Below, piece after piece: positions 1 through 8,523 of a DNA stretch of 64,000 nt. Numbering within the stretch: position 1 is the first letter of the stretch; each line of letters begins with the position of its first letter. The stretch is from Gammaproteobacteria bacterium. GTDB taxonomy: Bacteria > Pseudomonadota > Gammaproteobacteria > DSM-16500. The translations under genes and the position numbers were made by a program. The stretch is from positions 271 through 64,270 of the forward strand of contig JABDBD010000003.1 of the NCBI GenBank assembly GCA_013288815.1. Direction: 5' to 3'. The notes beneath the pieces were generated by a model, which was given only the letters and a program-made list of their open reading frames with translations, was not told where the DNA came from and ran no database searches.

Positions 1-316
1 CTGTCAGCTTTATGGCTCCATCTGTCTGTTCCAAATTAAATGTACAGCGGGAAAATCCTTCATCCTTCATTTCCGGTTTCCATTCGTTACGCCACTTAAT
101 TACCATGCGTTTAGGCGGATCGAATTCAACGATTTCACCCGCATCAGCTACGCGCCCATCCGGAAAGCTGAGAGTCCAAGAGGAACCAGTTTTCCAGTCA
201 CAGTTGATATTCATGCCGGCCCAATACTGTTTAATAAGCTCGGGAGTTGTAAGCGCCTGCCACAACTTTTCCGACGTAGTTTTGATGTAACTGACGTAAA
301 CAAATTTTGATTTCAT
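1..316 (-). CDS. SRPBCC/AHSA1-like protein, partial at window edge
   Basis: The reverse strand opens at ATG 316 and stays open to the window edge, about 105 codons. It reads MKSKFVYVSYIKTTSEKLWQ, followed by an ALTTPELIKQYW segment and a GEIVEFDPPKRMVIKW segment. This is the usual pattern of AHSA1/SRPBCC (START-like) ligand-binding proteins, which bind small hydrophobic molecules in a helix-grip fold. The start overlaps the stop of an ArsR-like remnant as ATGA (313-316). ArsR regulator plus AHSA1 protein is a common bacterial gene pair. The C-terminal third lies outside the window. The ligand is unknown. Confidence 0.75.
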   Translation of the reverse strand, partial: MKSKFVYVSYIKTTSEKLWQALTTPELIKQYWAGMNINCDWKTGSSWTLSFPDGRVADAGEIVEFDPPKRMVIKWRNEWKPEMKDEGFSRCTFNLEQTDGAIKLT

Positions 317-501
317 TTTTTCTTCCCTTTATCTTCATGTTTATTTTTAGATTCCAGATCTTGTTTGAGCTGATCTAAAATCTGTAAATGGTGCCGTTCA
401 AATTTTTCAACCCATCTTCCGTAAGTTTCTTGAATAGGTGCCGGATTTAAAAAATGTAATTTCTCTCGCCCGCTCCATTCAAATGCTCCAATTTTCAGAC
501 G
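313..501 (-). pseudogene. C-terminal remnant of an ArsR-family regulator
   Basis: The reverse strand reads LKIGAFEWSGREKLHFLNPA, then PIQETYGRWVEKFERHHLQILDQLKQDLE and a lysine-rich tail to a TGA at 313-315. The GREK..LNPAPI..., W...FE and LDQL pattern is the C-terminal end of ArsR-type winged-helix regulators. The DNA-binding half is missing: directly upstream in the same frame is the TAA (502-504) of an unrelated gene. The fragment has no start of its own. I infer that a rearrangement replaced its N-terminal part and left the downstream AHSA1 gene without its usual regulator. Confidence 0.6.
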
Positions 502-1425
502 TTACACTGAACCCATCGGCACAGGACGATAATACCCTGGTTGGCCTTCGTTTTGATCACCATCTTGCTCTACATCTTTTTGAGCAGAATGTTGAGTGAA
601 GTATGCTGGAGAGTACTCAGCTGGTGCATTACTATAAACAGGTGGTTGAGGTTGAGGCTGACCTTCAACAGTATCACCACCACCTAGCTCTACATCTTTA
701 TCAAAAGGATTATCAGATCCTGAACGGTATACAGGGGGCGGTGGCATAGGAGTCTCTGGTTGAGGTTGAATCTCTGGTTTATAACGAGGAGCAGGAGCTT
801 CAATGTCGTTTTGCACAGCATCTTCCGCAGTGCATGTATCTTTGCATAGAGTCATTAAGCAATAGGTTAATAAAGCAAGCCCACCAGGAATAAGAAAGAA
901 CATCGGCAACCAGAGTGATAAACCATGATGAAACTCACTGTCTGCTTCCTCAAATATTGCTTCTTTGCCTGCTAAGACTTGCCCCTCTTGCTGTAACGTC
1001 TCATTGACTGAAGCAGCCGAATTTAAAAGTGCAGGAATAGAATTGCGGATACTGTCTTGAAGTTGTGAGTAATTAGCTCCTGCCATATTAAATGCTGCAA
1101 TGGCTGTACCCAAAAATTGGTATAGCTTATTTGCTAAATCAGCTGCTGCATCGTTTTGGATAGCATTTCGTACGACAGTAATATCTGTATTAACGATGCT
1201 GCCATCAAGCTCATACGAAGCTGTTATGCGAGATCCGTATTCTTTATAATAATTAACATAGGTTGTACCAGTGCTTCTGTCACCGGTGTTGATATGCGGG
1301 CTTTCATAGGTTACATAGGTTGTAGGAGATAAGGTTCCAAACCGACGGGCATAATAACCACAATCTAAAGGTGTGAGTTGTAAGGGCGTGCCATCAATAA
1401 TATTTTTATATTTGTCAATGATCAT
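502..1425 (-). CDS. Hypothetical single-pass membrane protein with two PPxY motifs
   Basis: I recognise no family. The 307-residue protein has a Tyr/Thr-rich N-terminal region (1-80), a helical region (80-165), one clear hydrophobic segment at about 168-192 (LSLWLPMFFLIPGG onward), a Cys-containing juxtamembrane stretch, and a disordered Pro/Gln/Glu-rich tail (205-307). The tail carries PPVY twice, at 230-233 and 261-264. PPxY is the class I ligand of eukaryotic WW domains, including those of NEDD4-family ubiquitin ligases. There is no N-terminal signal peptide. Exposure of the tail to a host is inference. The start is ATG 1425. The stop is directly followed, in frame, by the ArsR remnant. 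Confidence 0.7.
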   Translation of the reverse strand: MIIDKYKNIIDGTPLQLTPLDCGYYARRFGTLSPTTYVTYESPHINTGDRSTGTTYVNYYKEYGSRITASYELDGSIVNTDITVVRNAIQNDAAADLANKLYQFLGTAIAAFNMAGANYSQLQDSIRNSIPALLNSAASVNETLQQEGQVLAGKEAIFEEADSEFHHGLSLWLPMFFLIPGGLALLTYCLMTLCKDTCTAEDAVQNDIEAPAPRYKPEIQPQPETPMPPPPVYRSGSDNPFDKDVELGGGDTVEGQPQPQPPVYSNAPAEYSPAYFTQHSAQKDVEQDGDQNEGQPGYYRPVPMGSV

Positions 1426-1832
1426 TGTTATTTCATTGTAATAGTATGTATCGGTGACGTAATGCCATCCCAGATTTTTGTGAGTGGATCAATCCATTTT
1501 ATTTGACTTAAATTATTCATCTACGTACTCGTGGTAATATATTTAGAAGGAAATTATATTTCATTCTGATATATTTATAAATTCTCTACATTCTATTGTT
1601 GTAATAGATAAAATCTATGGATAAAAAAATGCAAACACAGATCTTGATGGGGGTAATGCTGGCTGATTTACTGAAAATACACTACTATTTTCATGTTGTT
1701 AATGGCGTCTAAATCACAATTTAATTGTGTCATTAATAAATATCGGTGTCTGACACCAATATCTTTATATAAATCAATAGAATAAGTCAAAAACCCGACC
1801 CAATAGCCCAGTTATATAATGCAGTTATATAA
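1426..1832. other. Intergenic region with one short palindrome
   Basis: No coding region is convincing here. It is very AT-rich and separates two divergently read genes. The only structure I see is the 13-bp palindrome GGTGTC-T-GACACC at 1745-1757, and a short tandem of GTTATATAAT-like sequence near 1811-1833 just before a sigma70-type promoter. The palindrome could be an operator or a trace of a mobile repeat. Confidence 0.4.
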
Positions 1833-1861
1833 TTGACATACGCAGGAGTTTTGCTTACAAT
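1833..1861 (+). promoter_or_regulatory. Sigma70-type promoter for the poly-Ser gene
   Basis: TTGACA at 1833-1838, a 17-bp spacer, then TACAAT at 1856-1861. This is a near-consensus promoter about 65 bp before the ATG at 1926. It probably also drives the downstream SecA-like gene. Confidence 0.65.
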
Positions 1862-1925
1862 TAAAGCATAGGTCTGGTCACATACAGTAATTAATCTGGC
1901 AGCTTAGTAATTGGAGGAAATATAT

Positions 1926-2408
1926 ATGTTCTCATCCTCATCCTCATCCTCATCCTCAGCGGATGATGAAAAGAAAGTGATTGCTGCACGCTTATTTAAA
2001 GAATACGTTACTGAGCTTTTTGAAGAATTTGCAAATCCAAAACTTTTAGCTAAAGCTGGAGCCGATCAGGCTAGCCGAATTACGTATACTGATAATTTGT
2101 ATTACAGAATTTTTAATGATGGAGATCGAGATAAAGCATTAGAAGCTGCGAAATTTGACGTATCGATAAAGGATGTAATATATCAAATTCAGAAGATATG
2201 TCTGGAGGGTCATTTGCCAGGGTTTCAATATATTATTGAAGGAAACCTGGGTGGTATTAATCTGATGGTAAAAAAACTCAAACTTGCCTTGGATCTGGCA
2301 CAGTCATTATGTACACACATTGAAATCCAATACCCTAAAGCGGTAAATGCAATACATCAACGCGAAGTCGGAGCACTTGCGAATCAACTAGGAAAAAATA
2401 AGCTTTGA
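1926..2408 (+). CDS. Small hypothetical protein with N-terminal poly-Ser run
   Basis: I recognise no family. The start is ATG 1926, with GGAGGA at 1913-1918 as ribosome binding site; an in-frame TTG at 1911 overlaps that site and is rejected. The 160-residue product begins Met-Phe followed by nine serines, encoded by a perfect TCATCC tandem repeat, then an acidic/lysine stretch (ADDEKK) and a mostly helical body. There is no signal peptide or membrane segment. It lies 65 bp before the SecA-like gene in the same direction and probably shares its promoter. It may be a partner or chaperone-like companion of that protein, but nothing in the sequence proves this. Confidence 0.65.
   Translation: MFSSSSSSSSSADDEKKVIAARLFKEYVTELFEEFANPKLLAKAGADQASRITYTDNLYYRIFNDGDRDKALEAAKFDVSIKDVIYQIQKICLEGHLPGFQYIIEGNLGGINLMVKKLKLALDLAQSLCTHIEIQYPKAVNAIHQREVGALANQLGKNKL
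1932..1955 (+). repeat. TCATCC hexanucleotide tandem repeat, 4 copies
   Basis: Four perfect copies of TCATCC inside the coding start, each encoding Ser-Ser. The unit is a multiple of three, so copy-number change would lengthen or shorten the serine run without shifting frame. Confidence 0.9.
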
Positions 2409-2473
2409 GCCAATTAACTTACGCGTTCGTTTTTTATTATAAATAACAATTTTTATCTCATGATCAATATGAA

Positions 2474-5400
2474 GTGATATGTTCTGTGTATAGTAAAAAG
2501 ACCCAGGTAGGCCACTATTATTTTTATCAGCAGCAGTTTAAGGAAGCGATAGTAGCTTACCGAAATGATCCGAAATCTCCTCATTATTACTTAGGTACAG
2601 CTTACTTAGCGCAAGGCTTATCTCTGTTGGCGAAAAGCCCGCATGGTCAAGTTATTGCGATTCAGCAAGAAATAGCCGCTCACCTCGAAAACGCGATACA
2701 ACTGTATCATTTGAAAAGTTCTGAAAAAATTCCGGCGGAGATGTCAACGATTATTGAAATGGCAGATTTAGCGTCTGTGATGATGAAAAAACCTATTACG
2801 CCTGAAACACAAGTGTGGGCGCGCAAGGTATTGATGCAACTAGACTGGATGATCTTTACTAAGCAATATATGGCAAAACATGTTAAATGTTATAATGATC
2901 AGGTGAAAGAGAGGCATCCTGATGTTGTTGCATTAGAACAGTTGATTCAATGTTACTATCCAAGTCCAGCTGTTCCTGATTTGCTGAATTTAAAAGAGTT
3001 AATGTCTTTATATGAATTGCTGGTTCGCCAAGATACTCCACGATCTGATAATGAATCCAGGTTATTTCAAGCAATAGAAAAGAAATTGTATAACAATTTT
3101 AACGATGACTCAGAGACGCTGTCGACATTTACTGCCACAATTATTTCATCTCTTATTCGTATATCAGATATAAAAATTGATACTATTTTAGATTTACGTG
3201 CTCGGCTGACATCGGTGCATATGAGGTTGGTGACATCGGTAAAAGCCTACTTAGATGCTGCGAAGATTTTCGATGAAAATACATTAAGAGCATTGATGAA
3301 TATTGCTGAGAATCATGCGCCCGATGAAAATTTAAAATTTATATTAAACCAATTTATCTCAGCTACTTCTCAAAATATCGCGCAAGAAAACCTATGCCAT
3401 TTTTATATGGCATTAAAAAAGTCCTCGCAACAGGATAGTCATGAGATAAATCAGGTCAATGAACTAGCTGTTGAGCTGATTCATGATTTGATGGATAGAT
3501 CTAGTGTTAATGTGGGCAGTATTTTATTTCTTTATGAACGTCTTGCACCAGTACACATTCCATTTGTGACTGCAGTTAAATCTTATTTAATTGCTGCGAA
3601 GATTTTCGATGAAAATACATTAAGAGCATTGATGAATATTGCTGAGAATCATGTGCCCGATGAAAATTTAAAGCTTATATACAACCAATTTATTTCAGCT
3701 GCATCAAATGAAATTGCTCGAGAGAATCTATGCCTTTTTTATAAAGAATTAAAAAAATTATCACAACCACAAGATAACCTTGAAATAAGCCAGATGAATG
3801 ACCTGAAAGCTGAGCTGATTCGAGGTCTCATGCATAGTTCTAACATTGTTGTGGAGGATATTCTGCGTCTTGACGAGCAATTGAAGCCGATTCACGTGGA
3901 TGTTATTAATTTGTTATTACCCTATTTGCTAGAAGGGGGTGTGTTAGATGCTGAGTGTATTGTGCCTTTAATGAATATTGCAGAGCAGAATGTAGACTGT
4001 GCTGAGAGCATTAATTTTATTGCTAGAAAGTTCATCCCATCACTCAGAAATTTTTTATTAAAAAATAGGGAAAAGATTGATGGCAATTTTAAAGAATTTT
4101 ACCGAAACACACTCTTGCGATTTTTTTCTTTATGTCTAAATGAAGAAAATGCAAATAATTTTTATAAGCAAATTTCTAAGCATGATTTTTTGATATGGAG
4201 TAGTGCCGCTACATTTTTTTCAGAGCTTGAGCTGTATTTAGATATATTTTTGCTTATAAAAAAGAATACGGACCATGTGGATTGTAATGCGAAATATCAG
4301 AGTATCATGAATTTATTCTTCGAGGTTCGATCAGAATTTACAGTTGATCACCGTATACAATACGATAGTTTAAAGCGTTTTGTTCTGGCTATTTCACAGA
4401 GTGATAATCTGTGCCGTTATTATTTAGGTTTATTTAGTTTAAGTCAGCGGTTTGGTAAAGATAATATAGATCATTTGATAAGGATCATTGAAACAGAGTC
4501 ATCGTGGGATGCGTTATCCTATCGAGCAAGCGAATTCTTATTTTATGATTTTCTTCAGAAGCATCCCGAAAAATCACTGGATCTTGTTAAGCAAGAATTT
4601 GGCACCTACAGTCAAGATGTGCAATATCCTTTAAGTGAATCTGAGTTGAATAGTGTATTTGATCAATACCGCATTATTTTAGATAAAGGTAAAAAAATAT
4701 TGCTTCCAGATGAGCTTAACAAAACAAAAAAAGAGTGCTTGAATGAATTAAAAAATCACCCAGATAACAAAGATAATCATTTATTGCTGCTTGCTATTAT
4801 TAGACAGGAAGTAATGAATGTTTTTAAAATTTTTCCTTATAATACTCAAATAATTAATGTATTGGCATTATGGAATGCACCAAACCATCGATGTATCGCA
4901 CAGATTAAGACAGGCGAGGGTAAATCCTGTATTGTCGCGATGCTCGCCACATTCTTGGCATGTCAAGGTTACCCGGTGGATGTGATAACAACCTCCCCCG
5001 ACTTGGCTAAACGAGATGCGACTAAATTTGAGCGATTTTATAAAAAATTTGGGTTGACTGTCCGCGACAATGCGAGCCATTTTGAAAATACCTATATTTA
5101 TACGGCAGACATTGTCTATGGAACTAACACAGATTTTGAGTTTGCGTATCTTTATGAATTATCACAAACAAAGTGTACGCGTAATGGCCGTCCCTTATGC
5201 GCCGCTATCGTTGATGAGGCGGATAGTATGTTCATCGACATGCAGGGGCAGAGTGCAAGAATCACTTCCAATCTTGCTGACGATGTTTCGGATAAAGTGT
5301 ATCAAGTGATTTGGGATTATTTATCTTCTCAAAAGGTCACCGCTGTTGATCTTAAGCATTATTTGCAAGAGAAATTCAAAAATAAACTATTCGATGATGA

Positions 5401-6877
5401 CACAATAGAGGATTGGTATAACAGTTATCAGTGTGCTGCCAGTCTTACTTTGGGGAAACATTATGTTATTAAGGCAGGCGACACTGAGCTTGAACAAAAA
5501 GACAGTAACACGCGCTCTGTTCCAGGCATTTGCATTGTTGATTACAAACATACTGGGCAAGTACAAGAAGGTAGGCGCTGGAACAAAGGACTGCATAGCT
5601 TTCTTGAAATAAAACATCATTTAAAAATAAAAAAAGATTTCTTGACGAGTTGTTGTATTAGCCATCCAAGTTATTTTAATCAATATGCTATTTTATTTGG
5701 ACTAACCGGCACCGTCGGTATGATATCAGATAGAGAAGAGCTCATAAAAATTTACGGCGTAACGACTTATGATTCTCCGCCCTACCACCCAAGCCAAAAA
5801 AAACAAGAGAAGACGATTGTCACGCAAGATAGAGAAACGCAGCTTCAAGCGATTGTCAACGCTATGCTGCTGGTCGTAGCAGAAGAGAGGCCCGTTTTAA
5901 TTTTATGTGAAACCATCAATGATTCTAATCAGTTGTATGCGCTGTGCGCTGCTAAAGTCCCAACAGTACAACTGTATAATGGATTGCAAAAATCTGATGT
6001 TGCTGAGAATTTAATTGCATTGGCAGGGAATGCATGCATGGTGACAATTGCGACGAATACAGCCGGCCGCGGAACAGATATCATAGTGTCATCACAGGTC
6101 GCCAAGAAAGGCGGCCTGCATGTCATCGCTACTTTTTTAATGAGTAATCCTCGTGTTGAGGTGCAAGGTTTCGGAAGAGCGGCTCGCCAGGGCAACCCTG
6201 GATCTTTTCAATATATTGTAGCTCTGACGGATTTTAAAAATGTTGACACACAGAATAAAACAACTGACGAAGTCACGGCGGCTTGGCATGCGCATCGTGA
6301 AGCCATGTCTCAGGCGTATTCTATACATCACGTTTGGAGCAGTAAGTATCTTATCCTAAATTATTTACTGCAAAAATTATTTTTCACCTTGCATTTGCAG
6401 CATTGCAAGCAATTAAAAGATGACTGGGTACGGTGTTTCAATAAGATGGAGCATATTTTTTCTTCTCTCTATGATAGTAGATCAGAGCCGCAAAAAATTG
6501 CGCAGTATGAACAAATGCTACGTGATTTAATAAAGAATTTTTGGTTAGTGCATGGACTGAAGTATAAGTATCCGTTAGCGACACATTGCCGTAAAAATTT
6601 TCACAATGATGCGCTAGTTTCGTTTTTGGTGGATGGGGAGCCGCTTAATCAAAATATATTACTATCCATCTGTCTCACACAAGTGAGGCCGACACCTGAT
6701 TGGCGAGAAAAATATAAATTAGGTGATTTTACTGATGCTATCGATAGCATTATGTCTTTTCACGGGTTGTTTCGAAAGGAATTGAAACCGAATGGGCGTA
6801 CGATTGGAAAAGCACTGCAACACGAGATATCTGCGGCTGACGAAGCGGTGTTCGGTGAGAGATCTATTTGCCTGTAA
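2474..6877 (+). CDS. SecA-like DEAD motor ATPase with long helical-repeat N-terminus
   Basis: This 1467-residue protein has SecA motor motifs in its last half: Walker A KTGEGKS (about 812-818), YGTNTDFEFAYL, Walker B with DEAD (914-917), GLTGTVG, TNTAGRGTDI (1194-1203) and GRAARQGNPG (about 1234-1243). These match the SecA nucleotide-binding folds, where the usual forms are GTGEGKT, TNMAGRGTDI and GRSGRQGDPG. The first 800 residues are not SecA: they start with a TPR-like segment (YYFYQQQFKEAIVAY), then helical repeats including a recent duplication. The SecA C-terminal zinc tail is absent. It is therefore unlikely to be the housekeeping secretion motor and more likely an accessory or effector protein. 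The 5' end is uncertain: the frame opens with GTG 2474, no clear Shine-Dalgarno is seen, and a short ATG frame (2460-2476) overlaps it. Confidence 0.8.
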   Translation: MICSVYSKKTQVGHYYFYQQQFKEAIVAYRNDPKSPHYYLGTAYLAQGLSLLAKSPHGQVIAIQQEIAAHLENAIQLYHLKSSEKIPAEMSTIIEMADLASVMMKKPITPETQVWARKVLMQLDWMIFTKQYMAKHVKCYNDQVKERHPDVVALEQLIQCYYPSPAVPDLLNLKELMSLYELLVRQDTPRSDNESRLFQAIEKKLYNNFNDDSETLSTFTATIISSLIRISDIKIDTILDLRARLTSVHMRLVTSVKAYLDAAKIFDENTLRALMNIAENHAPDENLKFILNQFISATSQNIAQENLCHFYMALKKSSQQDSHEINQVNELAVELIHDLMDRSSVNVGSILFLYERLAPVHIPFVTAVKSYLIAAKIFDENTLRALMNIAENHVPDENLKLIYNQFISAASNEIARENLCLFYKELKKLSQPQDNLEISQMNDLKAELIRGLMHSSNIVVEDILRLDEQLKPIHVDVINLLLPYLLEGGVLDAECIVPLMNIAEQNVDCAESINFIARKFIPSLRNFLLKNREKIDGNFKEFYRNTLLRFFSLCLNEENANNFYKQISKHDFLIWSSAATFFSELELYLDIFLLIKKNTDHVDCNAKYQSIMNLFFEVRSEFTVDHRIQYDSLKRFVLAISQSDNLCRYYLGLFSLSQRFGKDNIDHLIRIIETESSWDALSYRASEFLFYDFLQKHPEKSLDLVKQEFGTYSQDVQYPLSESELNSVFDQYRIILDKGKKILLPDELNKTKKECLNELKNHPDNKDNHLLLLAIIRQEVMNVFKIFPYNTQIINVLALWNAPNHRCIAQIKTGEGKSCIVAMLATFLACQGYPVDVITTSPDLAKRDATKFERFYKKFGLTVRDNASHFENTYIYTADIVYGTNTDFEFAYLYELSQTKCTRNGRPLCAAIVDEADSMFIDMQGQSARITSNLADDVSDKVYQVIWDYLSSQKVTAVDLKHYLQEKFKNKLFDDDTIEDWYNSYQCAASLTLGKHYVIKAGDTELEQKDSNTRSVPGICIVDYKHTGQVQEGRRWNKGLHSFLEIKHHLKIKKDFLTSCCISHPSYFNQYAILFGLTGTVGMISDREELIKIYGVTTYDSPPYHPSQKKQEKTIVTQDRETQLQAIVNAMLLVVAEERPVLILCETINDSNQLYALCAAKVPTVQLYNGLQKSDVAENLIALAGNACMVTIATNTAGRGTDIIVSSQVAKKGGLHVIATFLMSNPRVEVQGFGRAARQGNPGSFQYIVALTDFKNVDTQNKTTDEVTAAWHAHREAMSQAYSIHHVWSSKYLILNYLLQKLFFTLHLQHCKQLKDDWVRCFNKMEHIFSSLYDSRSEPQKIAQYEQMLRDLIKNFWLVHGLKYKYPLATHCRKNFHNDALVSFLVDGEPLNQNILLSICLTQVRPTPDWREKYKLGDFTDAIDSIMSFHGLFRKELKPNGRTIGKALQHEISAADEAVFGERSICL
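3257..3672 (+). repeat. Intragenic duplication, 112-codon period
   Basis: A stretch of about 80 bp (3257-3336) recurs at 3593-3672 with one clear mismatch (GCGCCC versus GTGCCC), exactly 336 bp apart. It encodes AAKIFDENTLRALMNIAENH in both copies. A third, more diverged copy (PLMNIAEQN) follows near 3966. The period equals 112 residues and defines a tandem helical repeat. Confidence 0.85.
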
Positions 6878-6909
6878 TGCTCGTCCCAACCGGATGATTT
6901 CGCTCTTCA

Positions 6910-7917
6910 TTATCGAAGTGCAATGTCAAGAAGCTTCAGAATAAGATTAGGATAATGTATTCCGGCCTTTGCTGCAGCGAGTGAGAATCCTGCTTCTGGA
7001 TCCAGGCAGGGAGCTGTATTAATTTCTAGTATCCATGGTTGTCCATTGTCATCAACGCGAAAATCTACTCTTACATAACCTGACAAGTCAAAAACCTTCC
7101 AGCACTGTAATGCTAATCGACGCAACTCGTTAAATAATTCAGCATCTGCTGTGTGATTCGGAAAATATGGCAAAATACGGCGATACGATTCTGCATTTTT
7201 GTCCCATTTAGCAGCATAATCCACTATGCGCACTTCATTGTTATCTGCAGAGTCAAAATTGATTTCTGCAATGGGAAAAATTTCTGGCTGTTTTTTTGAG
7301 CCCAGCATACTTAAATTAAATTCTCGACCATGCACATAACGTTCAGCAAACCAAGTTCCACCGAAACGTTGCTGTCTATCCGATATGATATTACCCAATG
7401 TTTTACAATCACTGGCTAATGAACTTTTATCTAAACCTAAAGATGAATGTTCGCTCGTTGATTTCACTAAATAGGGGCAGGATAGTTGTTGGTGTGGATT
7501 GCGGAAAATATATAACGCATCCATATAATCTGCGGTAGGCAATCCAGCGCTCTGCAATAATTGCTTAGCAAGAAGCTTTTGATCGCTCATCGCCCATGCT
7601 ATTCCTGAGCAACCCGTATAAGCAAACCCCCACTGTTCTAACGCTATCGGAGCAATAGCAGTGAGCTGGCTACCATTGTCTACCGATTCGACCAAATTGA
7701 AAATCACATCCGGCGCATGCGCTTCTAATTGTTCCTTTAGTGTTAACAAATTTAGAGTGAAAGGCAGTGTGTGGACTGAGAAGTTGAGTTCAAGTAATGT
7801 TTTTTTAATGACATCAACTTGTAATAATGTATCTTGTTCTTCAGCTCGAGTTTCGTTTGCTGAGAGTGCGCTATGCAAAATTAAAATTTTTTTTATATCA
7901 GTCACGGCTTTATGCAT
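6910..7917 (-). CDS. ATP-grasp ligase, D-Ala-D-Ala-ligase-like (1)
   Basis: The 335-residue product resembles D-alanine-D-alanine ligases: an N-terminal Rossmann-like segment (KKILILHSAL), DVIFNLVES, a central ATP-grasp region (LVKSTSEHSSLGLDK, ERYVHGREFNLSML) and the metal/ATP-binding C-terminus (YVRVDFRVDDNGQPWILEIN followed by TAPCLDPEAGF). Such enzymes join an amino or carboxylic acid to an amine using ATP, through an acyl phosphate. Substrates may differ from D-Ala: the gene is not near cell-wall genes but lies 8 bp after a GNAT gene and close to a lysine 2,3-aminomutase and a second ligase of the same type. It is probably one of two tailoring ligases of a small pathway. Confidence 0.75.
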   Translation of the reverse strand: MHKAVTDIKKILILHSALSANETRAEEQDTLLQVDVIKKTLLELNFSVHTLPFTLNLLTLKEQLEAHAPDVIFNLVESVDNGSQLTAIAPIALEQWGFAYTGCSGIAWAMSDQKLLAKQLLQSAGLPTADYMDALYIFRNPHQQLSCPYLVKSTSEHSSLGLDKSSLASDCKTLGNIISDRQQRFGGTWFAERYVHGREFNLSMLGSKKQPEIFPIAEINFDSADNNEVRIVDYAAKWDKNAESYRRILPYFPNHTADAELFNELRRLALQCWKVFDLSGYVRVDFRVDDNGQPWILEINTAPCLDPEAGFSLAAAKAGIHYPNLILKLLDIALR

Positions 7918-7925
7918 TTTGCTTC

Positions 7926-8417
7926 CTATAACACTTTACGGTAAATCACTTGAGCATCTCCGTCTCGATAATAATCTGGCAGTTCAGCGATTTTTTGATA
8001 GCCATTGCGATCATAAAATTGGCGTGTAGCATGATACAATGCGCTGCCTGATGTTTCAGCATAGAGATGTATGCCGCCTTGTTGTGAAATAATTTTTTCT
8101 GTTTTCAAAAGTATTGCAGCGCCTATTTGTAATCGCTGATAACCAGGGTCTACAACTATCCAATATAAATCATAGCGATTATCCGTTAATGGCACTATAC
8201 CAAAACAAGTAAATGCGATGGCATTGCCCGCATGTTCAGCGACTAAAAATAAATAGTCTGATGTTGCGCCGCGATTTAATTTATCGGTTATTAGTTCTTG
8301 TACTACACTAATTTCCTCAGTGTTAAAAACATTTGTTTTTTTTGCAATTTCTGTCAGCACGATGACATCATCTATGTTGACATCGTGACGCCATGTAAGA
8401 GGATAATTCATTTTCAT
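7926..8417 (-). CDS. GNAT-family N-acetyltransferase
   Basis: A 163-residue single-domain GNAT protein. The acetyl-CoA-binding motif A is visible as WIVVDPGYQRLQIGAAIL (about 106-123; Q/RxxG-type loop QRLQIGAA), and the C-terminal FYDRNGYQKIAELPDYY is the usual motif B region. It transfers an acetyl (or other acyl) group from CoA to an amine. It is the first gene of a two-gene reverse-strand unit with the ATP-grasp ligase (8-bp gap), divergent from the ABC exporter. Together with the nearby aminomutase it recalls the AblA/AblB pair that makes N-epsilon-acetyl-beta-lysine, but it is shorter than AblB as I know it, and the substrate is unproven. Confidence 0.8.
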   Translation of the reverse strand: MKMNYPLTWRHDVNIDDVIVLTEIAKKTNVFNTEEISVVQELITDKLNRGATSDYLFLVAEHAGNAIAFTCFGIVPLTDNRYDLYWIVVDPGYQRLQIGAAILLKTEKIISQQGGIHLYAETSGSALYHATRQFYDRNGYQKIAELPDYYRDGDAQVIYRKVL

Positions 8418-8523
8418 CTTGATTTTTTTGCCTGAAAACGTCCAAGTGACAATATGAATAATTGCTGACTATACATAATCTTAATGATATAATAAAGTCA
8501 TCATAGTATAAAATGGATTTTAT

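Noticed and set aside
12-290. Forward open frame of 92 codons at the left edge
   Set aside because: It is the antisense of the AHSA1-like gene, which shows a clear family pattern on the reverse strand.
1911-1925. TTG start for the poly-Ser gene
   Set aside because: The TTG overlaps the GGAGGA ribosome site; ATG 1926 has the proper spacing.
2474-6877. Housekeeping SecA
   Set aside because: The 800-residue unrelated N-terminus, altered motifs and missing C-terminal tail argue against it, although the rest of the genome is unseen.
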